This document shows positions 30,311 through 40,600 of a DNA stretch of 64,000 nt, one piece after another (the first letter of the stretch is position 1; each line of letters begins with the position of its first letter). The position numbers and the translations under genes were made by a program. Under the pieces are notes generated by a model. That model ran no database searches, was not told the origin of the DNA, and worked only from the letters and a program-made list of their open reading frames with translations. This stretch comes from Clostridiales bacterium. GTDB taxonomy: Bacteria > Bacillota > Clostridia > Oscillospirales > Oscillospiraceae. Location: NCBI GenBank assembly GCA_021205695.1, contig JAJPXB010000008.1, forward strand, positions 1-64,000, given 5' to 3'.

Positions 30311-31344
30311 AGGACACCGTCCTCCTCTCTCAGCCCCAGCAGAAAGTCCGCCAGCAGACGGGCGGTCTGTTCCGCGTCTTCCTCGGAGATGACCTCCAGG
30401 GGCGTATGCATATAGTTCAGCGGCAGGGACACCAGCGCCACCGGGACGCCCTCCCGGGCCACCTGCATCTCCCAGCCGTTGGTGCCCGTGTTGCCCGCCA
30501 TGACCTCCGGGTTCCAGCCGATCCCCCGTGCGGCACAGGCCCTCCGCAGGGCGTCCACCATCCAATGGGCACAGTTGGGGCCGATGCCCACCGCCGGTCC
30601 CTTGCCCAGGGCAAAGCCGGTCTCCTCCGGTCCGTCGTGGGAGATGCCGAAGGTCACGTCCACCGCAACGGCGCAGTCCGGCCGCTCGGCAAAGGTGGCC
30701 GTCCGCGCCCCGTCCCCGGAGGTCTCCTCAAAGCAGGAGCCGAGGACCGCCACGTCCACGTTCAGCGTCTCCCCCTCCAGCAGCTCCAGGGTGCGCAGGA
30801 GAACGGCGAAGCAGGAGCGGTCGTCCAGGCTCTTGCCGGCGATGCGGTCCCCCGCCAGACGGAGGATGTCCTCCCGGTAGACCATGGGCGTGCCCAGGGG
30901 GACGGCCTGCTCCGCCTGGGCCTGGCTCATGCCGATATCCAGGTACAGGTCTTTGATGGGGACGACGTTTTCCTTCTCCTCCCCATCCATGACATGGGGC
31001 GGCTTCACCGCCACCACCCCCAGGATAGGCGGGTCGGTGAGAACGGTGATCTCCCGGTCGGGCAGGATGCGGGGGTCGATGCCCCCCAGAGAGGTAAAGC
31101 GGAGAAAGCCCCCCTCAATGCCGGTGACGATCAGGCCCACCTCGTCCAGGTGGGCGTCCAGCAGGATCTTCGGGGCGTTCTCTCTCCCGCACCGGCGCAG
31201 ACCGATGACGCTCCCCAGCCGGTCACGGCGCACCTCGTCCGTCAACGGAGCCAGCAGCGCACAGGCGACGTCTGCGACCCGCTCCTCAAAGCCGGAGGGG
31301 CCGGGAGTCTGGCTCAATCGGGCCAGGCAGTCGAAATAGTTCAC
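30295..31344 (-). CDS. M42-family metallopeptidase, first of three tandem copies
   Basis: 349 residues. Metal-site motifs are LDAHLDEVGLIV, LDDRSCFAVLL and a changed catalytic segment, LGSCFEETSGDGA, where most family members have QEEVG(T/L)RGA; the two acidic residues remain. GNTGTNGWEMQ replaces the usual GGTDA: the Asp position is Asn. These changes may alter activity. GTG 31344 has GAGAGGAG upstream. It begins 16 bases after murD. Confidence 0.85.
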   Translation of the reverse strand: MNYFDCLARLSQTPGPSGFEERVADVACALLAPLTDEVRRDRLGSVIGLRRCGRENAPKILLDAHLDEVGLIVTGIEGGFLRFTSLGGIDPRILPDREITVLTDPPILGVVAVKPPHVMDGEEKENVVPIKDLYLDIGMSQAQAEQAVPLGTPMVYREDILRLAGDRIAGKSLDDRSCFAVLLRTLELLEGETLNVDVAVLGSCFEETSGDGARTATFAERPDCAVAVDVTFGISHDGPEETGFALGKGPAVGIGPNCAHWMVDALRRACAARGIGWNPEVMAGNTGTNGWEMQVAREGVPVALVSLPLNYMHTPLEVISEEDAEQTARLLADFLLGLREEDGVLCWKN

Positions 31345-31360
31345 AGTCTGTTCTCTCCTC

Positions 31361-32746
31361 TCATAGCTCCGGCAGCGCCCGCACCAGCTGCTTGAAGGTG
31401 TCCCCCCGAACCATGAAGTTTTTGAACTGGTCAAAGGAGGCGGAGGCCGGGGACAGGATGACCACGTCTCCGGGCCGGGCGATCTCCCTTGCCTGCTCCA
31501 GCGCACCGGCGAAATCCAGCCCGTCGTAGATGGGCAGCAGCGCCGGGTCGTACCCGGGGGCGGCCTCTGTCGCCGCCCGTATCTTCCCTGCGGTGGCCCC
31601 TGTCAGCACCAGGGCCCTGGCGTGGGCCACGATCTCCGGTCCCAGAGGGGCGTAGTCCAGGTGCTTGTCGTAGCCCCCGGCGATGAGGATCACCCGCTCC
31701 CGGAAGGAGCGGAGGCCGGCGATGGTGCGGCTGGGGCTGGAGGCGATGGAGTCGTTATAGTACCGGACGCCTCCCTTTTCCGCCACCAGCTCGATGCGGT
31801 GTTCCACTCCGCCGAAGGTTTTGGCAAAGGCGCGGATGGTCTCGTCCGCCACCAGGCCGTCTACGGCGGCGATGGCGGCCATATAGTTCTCCCAGTTGTG
31901 GACACCGGGGAGGAGGATGTCTGATACGGGCATCACATTCCGGTCGCCCCTGACCACAATGGCTCCGTCCTCCAGCGCCACGCCGGAGGGGGCCCGGGTC
32001 TGCCGGGCGAACCAGGTGACCGTTCCCTTGGCCCTGGCCGCAAAGCTGCGGGTGTAGTCGTTGTCGTGGTTCAGCACCAGTCTGTCGCCCTCGTTCTGCC
32101 AGAGATAGATGTTCTCCTTGGCGGCCACATACTCCTCCATCCCCTTATGGATGTCCAGATGGTTGGGGGCCAGATTGGTGATCACAGCGATCTCCGGGGA
32201 GCGGCGCATGGTCATGAGCTGGAAGGAGGACAGCTCCAGCACGGCGATGTCCTCCGGTTTCATCTCCCCCGTCTCCGCCAGGAGGGGATGGCCGATATTG
32301 CCCCCCAGATGGACGGTATACCCCTGGGCCTCCAGCAGCTTTGCAATGATGGTGGTGGTGGTGGTCTTGCCGTCAGAGCCGGTCACGGCGATCTTTTTGC
32401 AGGGGCAGACGTCAAAGAACACCTCCATCTCCGAGGTGATGGTGCTGCCCTTTGCCCTCGCCGCCTCAAAGGCGGGGATGTCCGGCCGGATGCCCGGGGA
32501 GCGAAAGATATAGTCCTGGTCGAGTCCGTCCAGGTAGCCCGCTCCCAGTTGGAGCCGGACGCCCCGCGCCTCCAGCTCGTGGAGCAGCGCGTCGTCTCCG
32601 AATTTTTCTCTGGTCTGTTTATCGCAGGCGGTGACGCTGACGCCGTGGTCGGTGAGCAGGCGGATCAGCGGCACGTTGGAGACACCGATGCCCACAATGG
32701 CGACGGTGTGGCGGCCCATCTCCTCCAGCCACTGGGTAAAGGTCAT
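31361..32746 (-). CDS. murD: UDP-N-acetylmuramoyl-L-alanine--D-glutamate ligase
   Basis: 461 residues. It adds D-glutamate to the muramyl precursor in the cytosol. The N-terminal UDP-binding domain (AIVGIGVSNVPLIRLL) is followed by the ATP loop VTGSDGKTTTTT, NLAPNHLDIHK, the HRIELV segment and YNDSIASSPSRT. It is separated from the usual dcw cluster (no mraY or murG here) and instead heads an operon with three peptidases and a PLP lyase, an unusual setting. Confidence 0.95.
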   Translation of the reverse strand: MTFTQWLEEMGRHTVAIVGIGVSNVPLIRLLTDHGVSVTACDKQTREKFGDDALLHELEARGVRLQLGAGYLDGLDQDYIFRSPGIRPDIPAFEAARAKGSTITSEMEVFFDVCPCKKIAVTGSDGKTTTTTIIAKLLEAQGYTVHLGGNIGHPLLAETGEMKPEDIAVLELSSFQLMTMRRSPEIAVITNLAPNHLDIHKGMEEYVAAKENIYLWQNEGDRLVLNHDNDYTRSFAARAKGTVTWFARQTRAPSGVALEDGAIVVRGDRNVMPVSDILLPGVHNWENYMAAIAAVDGLVADETIRAFAKTFGGVEHRIELVAEKGGVRYYNDSIASSPSRTIAGLRSFRERVILIAGGYDKHLDYAPLGPEIVAHARALVLTGATAGKIRAATEAAPGYDPALLPIYDGLDFAGALEQAREIARPGDVVILSPASASFDQFKNFMVRGDTFKQLVRALPEL

Positions 32747-32790
32747 ATAGATCCCCCTATTCTGTCATTATATATCGGTGATTCCGGTTT

Positions 32791-32819
32791 ATTATATCCG
32801 TTTGGGGCCGATAATTCAA
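32791..32819 (-). promoter_or_regulatory. Probable promoter of the murD operon
   Basis: Minus-strand TTGAAT and TATAAT with 17 bases between. A second TATAAT lies closer to murD (about 32769-32774) without a clear -35. Confidence 0.5.
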
Positions 32820-32853
32820 GGCTTGGGGCGGTCTTTCGGGGAAATCGGCCGAC

Positions 32854-32886
32854 AAAAAGCACCCGGCGGGGACGCGGATGCTCTTT
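32854..32886 (-). terminator. Terminator of the DUF4364 gene
   Basis: On the minus strand AAAGAGCA-CC, a GC-rich loop, GG-TGCTTTTT. It lies about 145 bases past the DUF4364 stop; the bases between hold no evident gene. Confidence 0.55.
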
Positions 32887-33029
32887 GCGGTCGATATGTC
32901 ATTTTCCCGTCAGGGTATTGCGGCAGATCATATGCCGGGCACCGTGGAGCGGAGCGTCCGGCCCTTTCGCCACCCCGCGCGACCGCTCGATCAGGCGGGG
33001 CGTTGTCTCCTGTATGGCGCGGCGCCGGT

Positions 33030-33563
33030 TCAGCTCTCCCCCTGCTCCAGCAGCTGGGACAGCAGTCGGTTATACAGCCGCTCCGGCTGGGCGGAATAGC
33101 TGCGGCACAGCAGCTCCGCCTGGGTGCGGTCCGGAGCCATCATCTCCAGGGTCATGACATTTCCCTGCTCATCGTCCAGCACCATCCGGGCGGTGTAGCC
33201 GGAGCCGTCCGGCCGGGCGCTCACCTGCGTCCGCACCTGGCGGGCCCGCTGGAGCCGACGGTTCAGGGCGGCCACGTTCCGGTCGCACTTCACCCGAACG
33301 GAGTAGGGCAGCTCCTCCTCGGTGGTCTTCCCGTTGCTCCGGCCCTTGGAGGTGATGGAGATCAGCCCGTCCCCGTCCACAACGACATGGCCCGTCTCCT
33401 TCAGCTTGCCCAGCGCGTCCGCGAACTGGAAATAGTCCACCCCCTCGTCGCAGAGGGCCAGATCGGTGAGATCCCCCATCCCCACAGGGCCGTCAATGCG
33501 GGCCAGAATGTAGAGGATCAGCTCCATGATCTCCAGAGGCGACTTGATGAAACCGATTGACAT
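33030..33563 (-). CDS. DUF4364 family protein
   Basis: 177 residues. The N terminus (GFIKSPLEIMELILYIL, then FADALGKLKETGHVV) looks like a winged helix, followed by a basic stretch rich in Arg. DUF4364 is a clostridial family with a predicted DNA-binding N-terminal domain and unknown role. ATG 33563 has GAGGAGG 7 bases upstream; a longer frame adds only six codons. It is transcribed alone. Confidence 0.8.
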   Translation of the reverse strand: MSIGFIKSPLEIMELILYILARIDGPVGMGDLTDLALCDEGVDYFQFADALGKLKETGHVVVDGDGLISITSKGRSNGKTTEEELPYSVRVKCDRNVAALNRRLQRARQVRTQVSARPDGSGYTARMVLDDEQGNVMTLEMMAPDRTQAELLCRSYSAQPERLYNRLLSQLLEQGES

Positions 33564-33632
33564 AACACTTCCTCCTCGCAATGCTGATGTTATGTTATTA
33601 TTGTATCACATCGGAGCCGCCTGCGCCAGTGG

Positions 33633-33671
33633 GCCGACGGCACTTTTCAGGCGGGCGCCGTCGGCTTTTTT
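33633..33671 (+). terminator. Rightward terminator with no visible upstream gene
   Basis: GCCGACGGC, a 15-base loop, GCCGTCGGC and TTTTTT. It points rightwards, yet no rightward gene lies between the DUF4364 start (33563) and this point. It may insulate the promoter that follows or end a short RNA. The rest of 33564-33985 holds the promoter at 33760 and a leader of about 190 bases. Confidence 0.7.
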
Positions 33672-33759
33672 CGGCGTCCGACGCAGCCCGCCCTGCGCCC
33701 TTCCACGGGAGCTGCCGAAAGCGTCCGGTGAAATTTTATGAAAATCAGCAGAAAAACTG

Positions 33760-33788
33760 TTGCAAGTCAATCGTTCCGATGGTAAAAT
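33760..33788 (+). promoter_or_regulatory. Promoter of the giant surface-protein gene
   Basis: TTGCAA and TAAAAT with 17 bases between, about 195 bases before the ATG at 33986. A TATAAT at 33964-33969 is too near the ribosome site to be useful and has no -35. Confidence 0.5.
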
Positions 33789-33985
33789 AACTTTAATGGG
33801 GTGGATTGCCAAATCTTGACACAGAACCCCGCCCCTCCCGCCGTTGGTTCTCCGGTCGCCATGCCTCCGGTTTACCATATGATATCAGGAAGCCTTCCGC
33901 CCCGCTCTCTGCGCTCTGTTTGCGCCCGCATGTCAATGAGGATAGCGGTACGGGGGCTTCCGTTATAATGAAAGGAGTAAGCACA

Positions 33986-34615
33986 ATGACCAATCAGTGG
34001 AAACGGCTGCTCAGCGGCCTGTTAGCCCTGGCGATGACATTCAGTCTGTTTGTCCCCGCTATGGCTACCAGCGTCGAAGATGAGACCGATGACGTCTCCG
34101 CCGCTGTGGCCGACGTGGCGGAGGAAACCGCCGACGCCGAAGAAGTGGTGGAAGACGACTCGCAGCCCGCCGACGACGTCTCTGAGAACGCCGAGGCGGA
34201 AGAGACCGCCGAGCCCGAGGAGGCGGTGGAGGAAACCTCCGAGGAACCGGCTGCGGAAGTCGTGGACGAGGCTTCCGACGAACCGGCTGCAGAGGTCGAG
34301 GACGAGACATCCGACGAATTGGCCGCAGAAGTCGAGGACGAGACCGATGCGGACGAGGAAGAGGACGATACCGCCTCTTATGTGGCGGAGTATAACGATG
34401 TCCAGTACGAGACCCTTCAGGCAGCCTTTGACGCGGTGGGCGAGGCCTGGAAGGAAGACGCCCCCGCGGGCGAGTTCGAGTCCAGCTCCACCATCACCAT
34501 GCTGGCAGACGTGACCGAGAACATCAGCTTCTCTATCACCCCCCACCGGCGGCAGCTGGAGCGATCTGAACCTGACCTTGGATATGAACGGTCATACCCT
34601 CTCCGGCACTGGTGA
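33986..34615 (+). CDS. Surface protein, N-terminal part before a frameshift
   Basis: 209 residues in this frame. A signal peptide (KRLLSGLLALAMTFSLFVPAMA, read with cleavage after AMA) is followed by an acidic repeat region (about 28-135; EE(P/L)AAEVxDExSDE motifs repeated). The first residues of the beta-rich body follow (VQYETLQAAFDAVGEAW). The frame is lost at a run of six C (34539-34544): past it this frame reads HRRQLERSEPDLG and stops. The other frame gives the expected TGGSWSDLNLTLDMNGHTL. RBS AAAGGAG before ATG. With one C fewer the two parts join. Confidence 0.8.
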   Translation: MTNQWKRLLSGLLALAMTFSLFVPAMATSVEDETDDVSAAVADVAEETADAEEVVEDDSQPADDVSENAEAEETAEPEEAVEETSEEPAAEVVDEASDEPAAEVEDETSDELAAEVEDETDADEEEDDTASYVAEYNDVQYETLQAAFDAVGEAWKEDAPAGEFESSSTITMLADVTENISFSITPHRRQLERSEPDLGYERSYPLRHW

Positions 34616-37600
34616 CACCACCAGCACCAAGGGCGTGATCTGGCTCTCTCGCGGCAGCAGCTACACCAGCGCTGACTTCAACTTCACTGTCAAGAACGGC
34701 ACCATCACCAACGGCTACGCTACCAGCTATGCCGGCGGTATCGGCGTTTCCGACTCCAAAAAGCATATCGCCTTGACACTTGACAGCGTTACCTTTACCA
34801 ACAACACCGGATCTAGCGCAGGCGCAGTGTCTGTCACGAAATCCATCGAAGCCACCAACTGCACCTTCACCGGCAACACCAGCACCAGCTCCAGCGGCGC
34901 AGGCGCGATTAAATCTGCGGCTGGCTCCACCCTGACGCTGACCAACTGCGTCATCACCGGCAACAGCGGCGGCCAGGGCGGCGGCATCTACGTGCAGCGA
35001 GCGGCCAGCTCCAACACCACCCTGGACCTGTCCACCGGCAATAACGTCATCTACGGCAACACTGCAAGCACTGCCGGTGACGACATCTTCCTCCAGGCCA
35101 GCAGCGGCAGCAACACGCTCACCGTGACCCTTCCCGATGTCACCGCCTGGGGCGTAAACGCCTCCGGTCTGTATCAGGACGGTACTTATGACGACAGCAC
35201 GATCGCAGAAGGCAGCCGTTACTCCGAGGAAAACGCCATCGAGGTCAGCGGCTCTGTGGAGCTCTGCTATATAGCTACCTCTGACCTGCTGAGAAGCATC
35301 GGCCTGAAGGTTGTCATTGAACCCCTCGCTTCCTACACTGTCACCTATACCGACGGCGTGGACAATGAGGTCATCTTCGAAGACCAGAGCTACACCGTAG
35401 AGGAAGGCACCGCCACTCCCGACTTTGAGGGCACCCCCACCCGCACGGGCTACACCTTCAACGGCTGGGAACCTACAGTTGCGGATACCGTCACTGAGGA
35501 CGTGACCTACACCGCCACCTGGACGGCGAATGAGTACACCGTCACCCTGGACGCCAACGGCGGCGAGGTGACTCCTTCCTCTCTCACCGTCACCTATGAC
35601 AGCGCTGTCGGCGAGCTGCCCACTCCCATCTCCTCTGATCCCACTGTCTATTTCGCAGGCTGGTACGATGCAGAGGGCAACCTGGTCACCTCTGACACCC
35701 TCTATACCACCGCTGGCGACAGCACCCTGACCGCCAAGTGGAGCCTGTGCGTCGCCCGTGTGGAGAGCACCGGCGTGTACTACGTCACCCTCCAGGACGC
35801 TCTGGACGCCGTGAAGGAGTCCCTGGCCAGCCTGGGCGGCACGCAGACCGAGACTGTCACCCTGGTGGCCGACACTGTCGAGTGCGTCACCTTCAGCTGG
35901 GGCAGCAGTGCGCTGACCTCCCTTGACCTGACCATTGATCTGAACGGCCACACCGTGGACGGCAACAGCGAGGGAACGGTCATGGCATTCACACGGGCAA
36001 CCAGTTACAGTGCCACTGCCTTCTCACTGACTATCAGCATCGCTGACTCCGTGGGCACCGGCGTCATCACCGGCGGCAGCGGCTCCTCCGGCGGCGCTAT
36101 CAGCCTGAGCAGCTTCAAGTCCAACGATTCTCTGGACATCAAGGGCGGCACCATCACCGGCAACACTGCTAATTACGGTGGCGCGATTTACTGCTCTGTG
36201 GCAAGTGTGGCCGTCAACGTCAGCGGCGGCACCATCACCGGCAACTCCGCCAAGAACGGCGGCGCCATTTACGCCCGTTTGGTCAACGTCACCGGCGGTG
36301 TCATCACCGGGAACACGGCTTTCGTTGATGCAGATAACGAAACTACCACCGGCCGGGGCGGCGGCATCTATTCCTATCCTGCTACCGGTGTGGCGAAGGT
36401 GACGATCAGCGGCGGCCAGGTTTACGGCAATACTGCGGACACCACCGGAGACGACATCTACTTCCTCACCAGGACCAAGAACAGCACAACAAGCGGCCTG
36501 ACCCTGATCGACGCCTCTGAAATGGGCGTGGATGGGATTTACGGCTGGTACAAGGACGAGATCGACAACCGTTATTCTGCGGATAACTCCGTGGAGTTCA
36601 CCGACCTGACCTTTAATACTGCTGGCACGATCGTGGCTCTGAAGGCCGCCTCCGGGTATGCCACCGTCACCTATGTGGACGACGAGGGCAACGTTCTCCA
36701 GAGCACCAAGCTGGCCAACGGCTCCGCCACGCCCGCCTATGAGGGCGAGACTCCCACCAAGGAGAACTATATCTTCTCCGGCTGGGCAGACGCAGAGGGC
36801 AACGCTGTCGCTGAGACTGTCATGGGCGACGCCACCTATGTTCCCGTCTGGACAGGCGTGACCGTCACCGTCACCCTGAACGGCAACGGCGCGACCCTGG
36901 AGGACAGCACCATCGAGGTGACCTATGGCTCCGCCTATCCTGAGCTGCCTACTCCCACCCTGAACGGCTTCTCCGGCGAGGGCTGGTACATCGTCAACGA
37001 GGACGGCACCTACACCGAAATCACCTCTGAAACCGTCGTCACCAACCCCAACAACCATGAGCTGATCTACCTGTGGTCTGTTGCGGGCTTTACCGTGACC
37101 CTGACCTCTGGCTACAATAAAAACACGTGGTCCATGTCCTGGTCCTCCTCCCTGGCCTCCTTCGATCTGACCGCTGAGGTCACCGCCATCGACGGCCTGA
37201 GCTACAGCTATCAGTGGTATAAGGACGACGAGGCCATCGAGGGCGCCACCGGCAGCACCCTGACCATCAACGGCAATGTGCTCGAGTCCGGCGTGTACAA
37301 GGTGGTGGTCACCGCCACCCTGGCTGACAGCGGCGACATCGTCCTGTTAAACGATTCCGCCACCGCAGAAGCCCAGAACACCCTGACCATTCGCCGTATG
37401 GCAAACACCCTTTACTACAACGCTAACGGCGGCACCGGCGGCCCCAGCAACAACTTTGCTAACGAGGACACCCTTACCATCCAGTCCACCAAGCCCACCC
37501 GTGAGGGCTACACCTTCGTTGGCTGGAACACTGAGGCGGACGGCTCCGGCGACAGCTACGCCAGTGGCGGCACCTTCGACTTCAGCGATTACTACACCGA

Positions 37601-40600
37601 TGAGAACACCCTGGCCAACGGCGGCCTGAAGGCATACCTCTATGCCCAGTGGACTGCCAACAGCTACACCGTCACGCTGGACGCCGGCGACGGCACCGTT
37701 GACCCGACCAGCATCGCCGTCACCTATGACAGCGCCATCGGCGAGCTGCCCACGCCTACCTCCTCTGATCCCACCGTCTACTTCGCAGGCTGGTACGATG
37801 CAGAGGGCAACCTGGTCACCTCCGAGAGCATCTACGCCACCGCAGGCGACAGCACCCTGACCGCCAAGTGGAGCCTGTGCGTCGCCCGTGTGGAGAGCAC
37901 CGGCGTGTACTACGTCACCCTCCAGGACGCTCTGGACGCCGTGAAGGAGTCCCTGGCCAGCCTGGGCGGCACGCAGACCGAGACTGTCACCCTGGTGGCC
38001 GACACTGTCGAGTGCGTCACCTTCAGCTGGGGCAGCAATGCGCTGACCTCCCTCGACCTGACCATCGATCTGAACGGCCATACCGTGACGGGCGACGGCA
38101 GCGGGACGGTCATGGCTTTCTCCCGTGTGACCACTTATACCTTCACCCTGTCCATCAGCATCGCTGACTCTGTGGGTTCCGGCGTCATCACCGGCGGCAA
38201 TGCATCCTCCGGCGGCGCTATCAGCCTGAGCAGCTTCAAGAGCGGCGACTCCCTGAACATCAAGGGCGGCACCATCACCGGCAACACTGCCAGCAGCACT
38301 GGCGGCGCCATCTACTGCTCTGTGGCAGGCGTGGCCGTCAACGTCAGCGGCGGCACCATTACCGGCAACACCGCCAACAATGGCGGCGCCATCAGCGCCC
38401 GGAAGGTCGTCGTCACTGGCGGCGTCATCACCGGCAACACCGCTACCAAGTACGGCGGCGGCATCTACGCCTATGCCAGTTCCGGCGTGGCCTACGTCAG
38501 CATCAGCGGCGGCCAGGTCTACGGCAACACCGCAGACTCTGCCGGCGATGACATCTATTATTACACCAAGACCTATAACAGCAGCACCGCCGGTCTGACC
38601 CTGATCGCCGCATCCGAAATGGGCGTGGAGGGCGTTTACGGCTGGTACAACGACAAGTCCGGCAGCCGGTACTCTGAGGACAACTGCTCCGAGTTCACCG
38701 ACCTGACCTTCACAGACAAGGCCACCACCGTGGCTCTGAAGGCCGCCTCCGGGTATGCCACCGTCACCTATGTGGACGACGAGGGCAACGTTCTCCAGAG
38801 CACCAAGCTGGCCAACGGCTCCGCCACGCCCGCCTATGAGGGCGAGACTCCCACCAAGGAGAACTATATCTTCTCCGGCTGGGCAGACGCAGAGGGCAAC
38901 GCTGTCGCTGAGACTGTCATGGGCGACGCCACCTATGTTCCCGTCTGGACAGGCGTGACCGTCACCGTCACCCTGAACGGCAACGGCGCGACCCTGGAGG
39001 ACAGCACCATCGAGGTGACCTATGGCTCCGCCTATCCTGAGCTGCCTACTCCCACCCTGAACGGCTTCTCCGGCGAGGGCTGGTACATCGTCAACGAGGA
39101 CGGCACCTACACCGAAATCACCTCTGAAACCGTCGTCACCAACCCCAACAACCATGAGCTGATCTACCTGTGGTCTGTTGCGGGCTTTACCGTGACCCTG
39201 ACCTCTGGCTACAATAAAAACACGTGGTCCATGTCCTGGTCCTCCTCCCTGGCCTCCTTCGATCTGACCGCTGAGGTCACCGCCATCGACGGCCTGAGCT
39301 ACAGCTATCAGTGGTATAAGGACGACGAGGCCATCGAGGGCGCCACCGGCAGCACCCTGACCATCAACGGCAATGTGCTCGAGTCCGGCGTGTACAAGGT
39401 GGTGGTCACCGCCACCCTGGCTGACAGCGGCGACATCGTCCTGTTAAACGATTCCGCCACCGCAGAAGCCCAGAACACCCTGACCATTCGCCGTATGGCA
39501 AACACCCTTTACTACAACGCTAACGGCGGCACCGGCGGCCCCAGCAACAACTTTGCTAACGAGGACACCCTTACCATCCAGTCCACCAAGCCCACCCGTG
39601 AGGGCTACACCTTCGTTGGCTGGAACACTGAGGCGGACGGCTCCGGCGACAGCTACGCCAGTGGCGGCACCTTCGACTTCAGCGATTACTACACCGATGA
39701 GAACACCCTGGCCAACGGCGGCCTGAAGGCATACCTCTATGCCCAGTGGACTGCCAACAGCTACACCGTCACGCTGGACGCCGGCGACGGCACCGTTGAC
39801 CCGACCAGCATCGCCGTCACCTATGACAGCGCCATCGGCGAGCTGCCCGTTGCCACGCTGGACGGCTACACCTTCGAGGGCTGGTATGACGAGAACGGCG
39901 AGGAGGTCACCGCTGAGACGGTGTACACCACCGCAGGCGACAGCACCCTCACCGCTCAGTACAGCACTCTGGAAGTGCCCACTCTGGTCAGCGCCACCAA
40001 CAGCCTGACCGGCATCACCGTCACCTGGGAGGCCGTGGACGGCGCGGTTCAGTATCAGGTCCTGCGGCGCATTTCCACCTCTACCCCCTGGACAGCCTGG
40101 GAAGTGGTCGCTGTCACCTCTGACACCAGCTATCTGGATACCGACGTAGTCACCGGCGAGATCTATCGCTACACGGTGGCTTGCGTGGCAGAGGACGGCA
40201 CCACTCGCACCAGCCTGTATAACACCACCGGCGTGGCAGTCCGTTGGGTAGCTCCCACCACCGCCAAGGCCGCCAACCAGGCCAGCGGCATCCAGGTCAC
40301 CTGGACCAAGGTGGAGGGCGCTGACGGCTACATGATCTATCGCAAGACCGCCAGCGGCAGCTACAAGTGGATCGCCACCATCCGTGATGTGGATACCCTG
40401 AGCTACCTGGACAAGAACGTCAGCAGCGGCACCGACTACACCTATTCCGTGCGGGCCTTCGTGAGCGCCACGCAGAGCGCCTACACCGTGGTCGGCCTGT
40501 GGCGGCTGAGCGAGCCTGAACTCACTCTGACCACCAGCTCCGGCTCTGTCACCCTGAGCTGGAACAAGGTGACCGGCGCGGAGGGCTACTACATTTACCG

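Noticed and set aside
33964..33969. TATAAT just before the surface-protein ribosome site
   Set aside because: No -35 at the right distance, and a start there would fall in or after the ribosome site.
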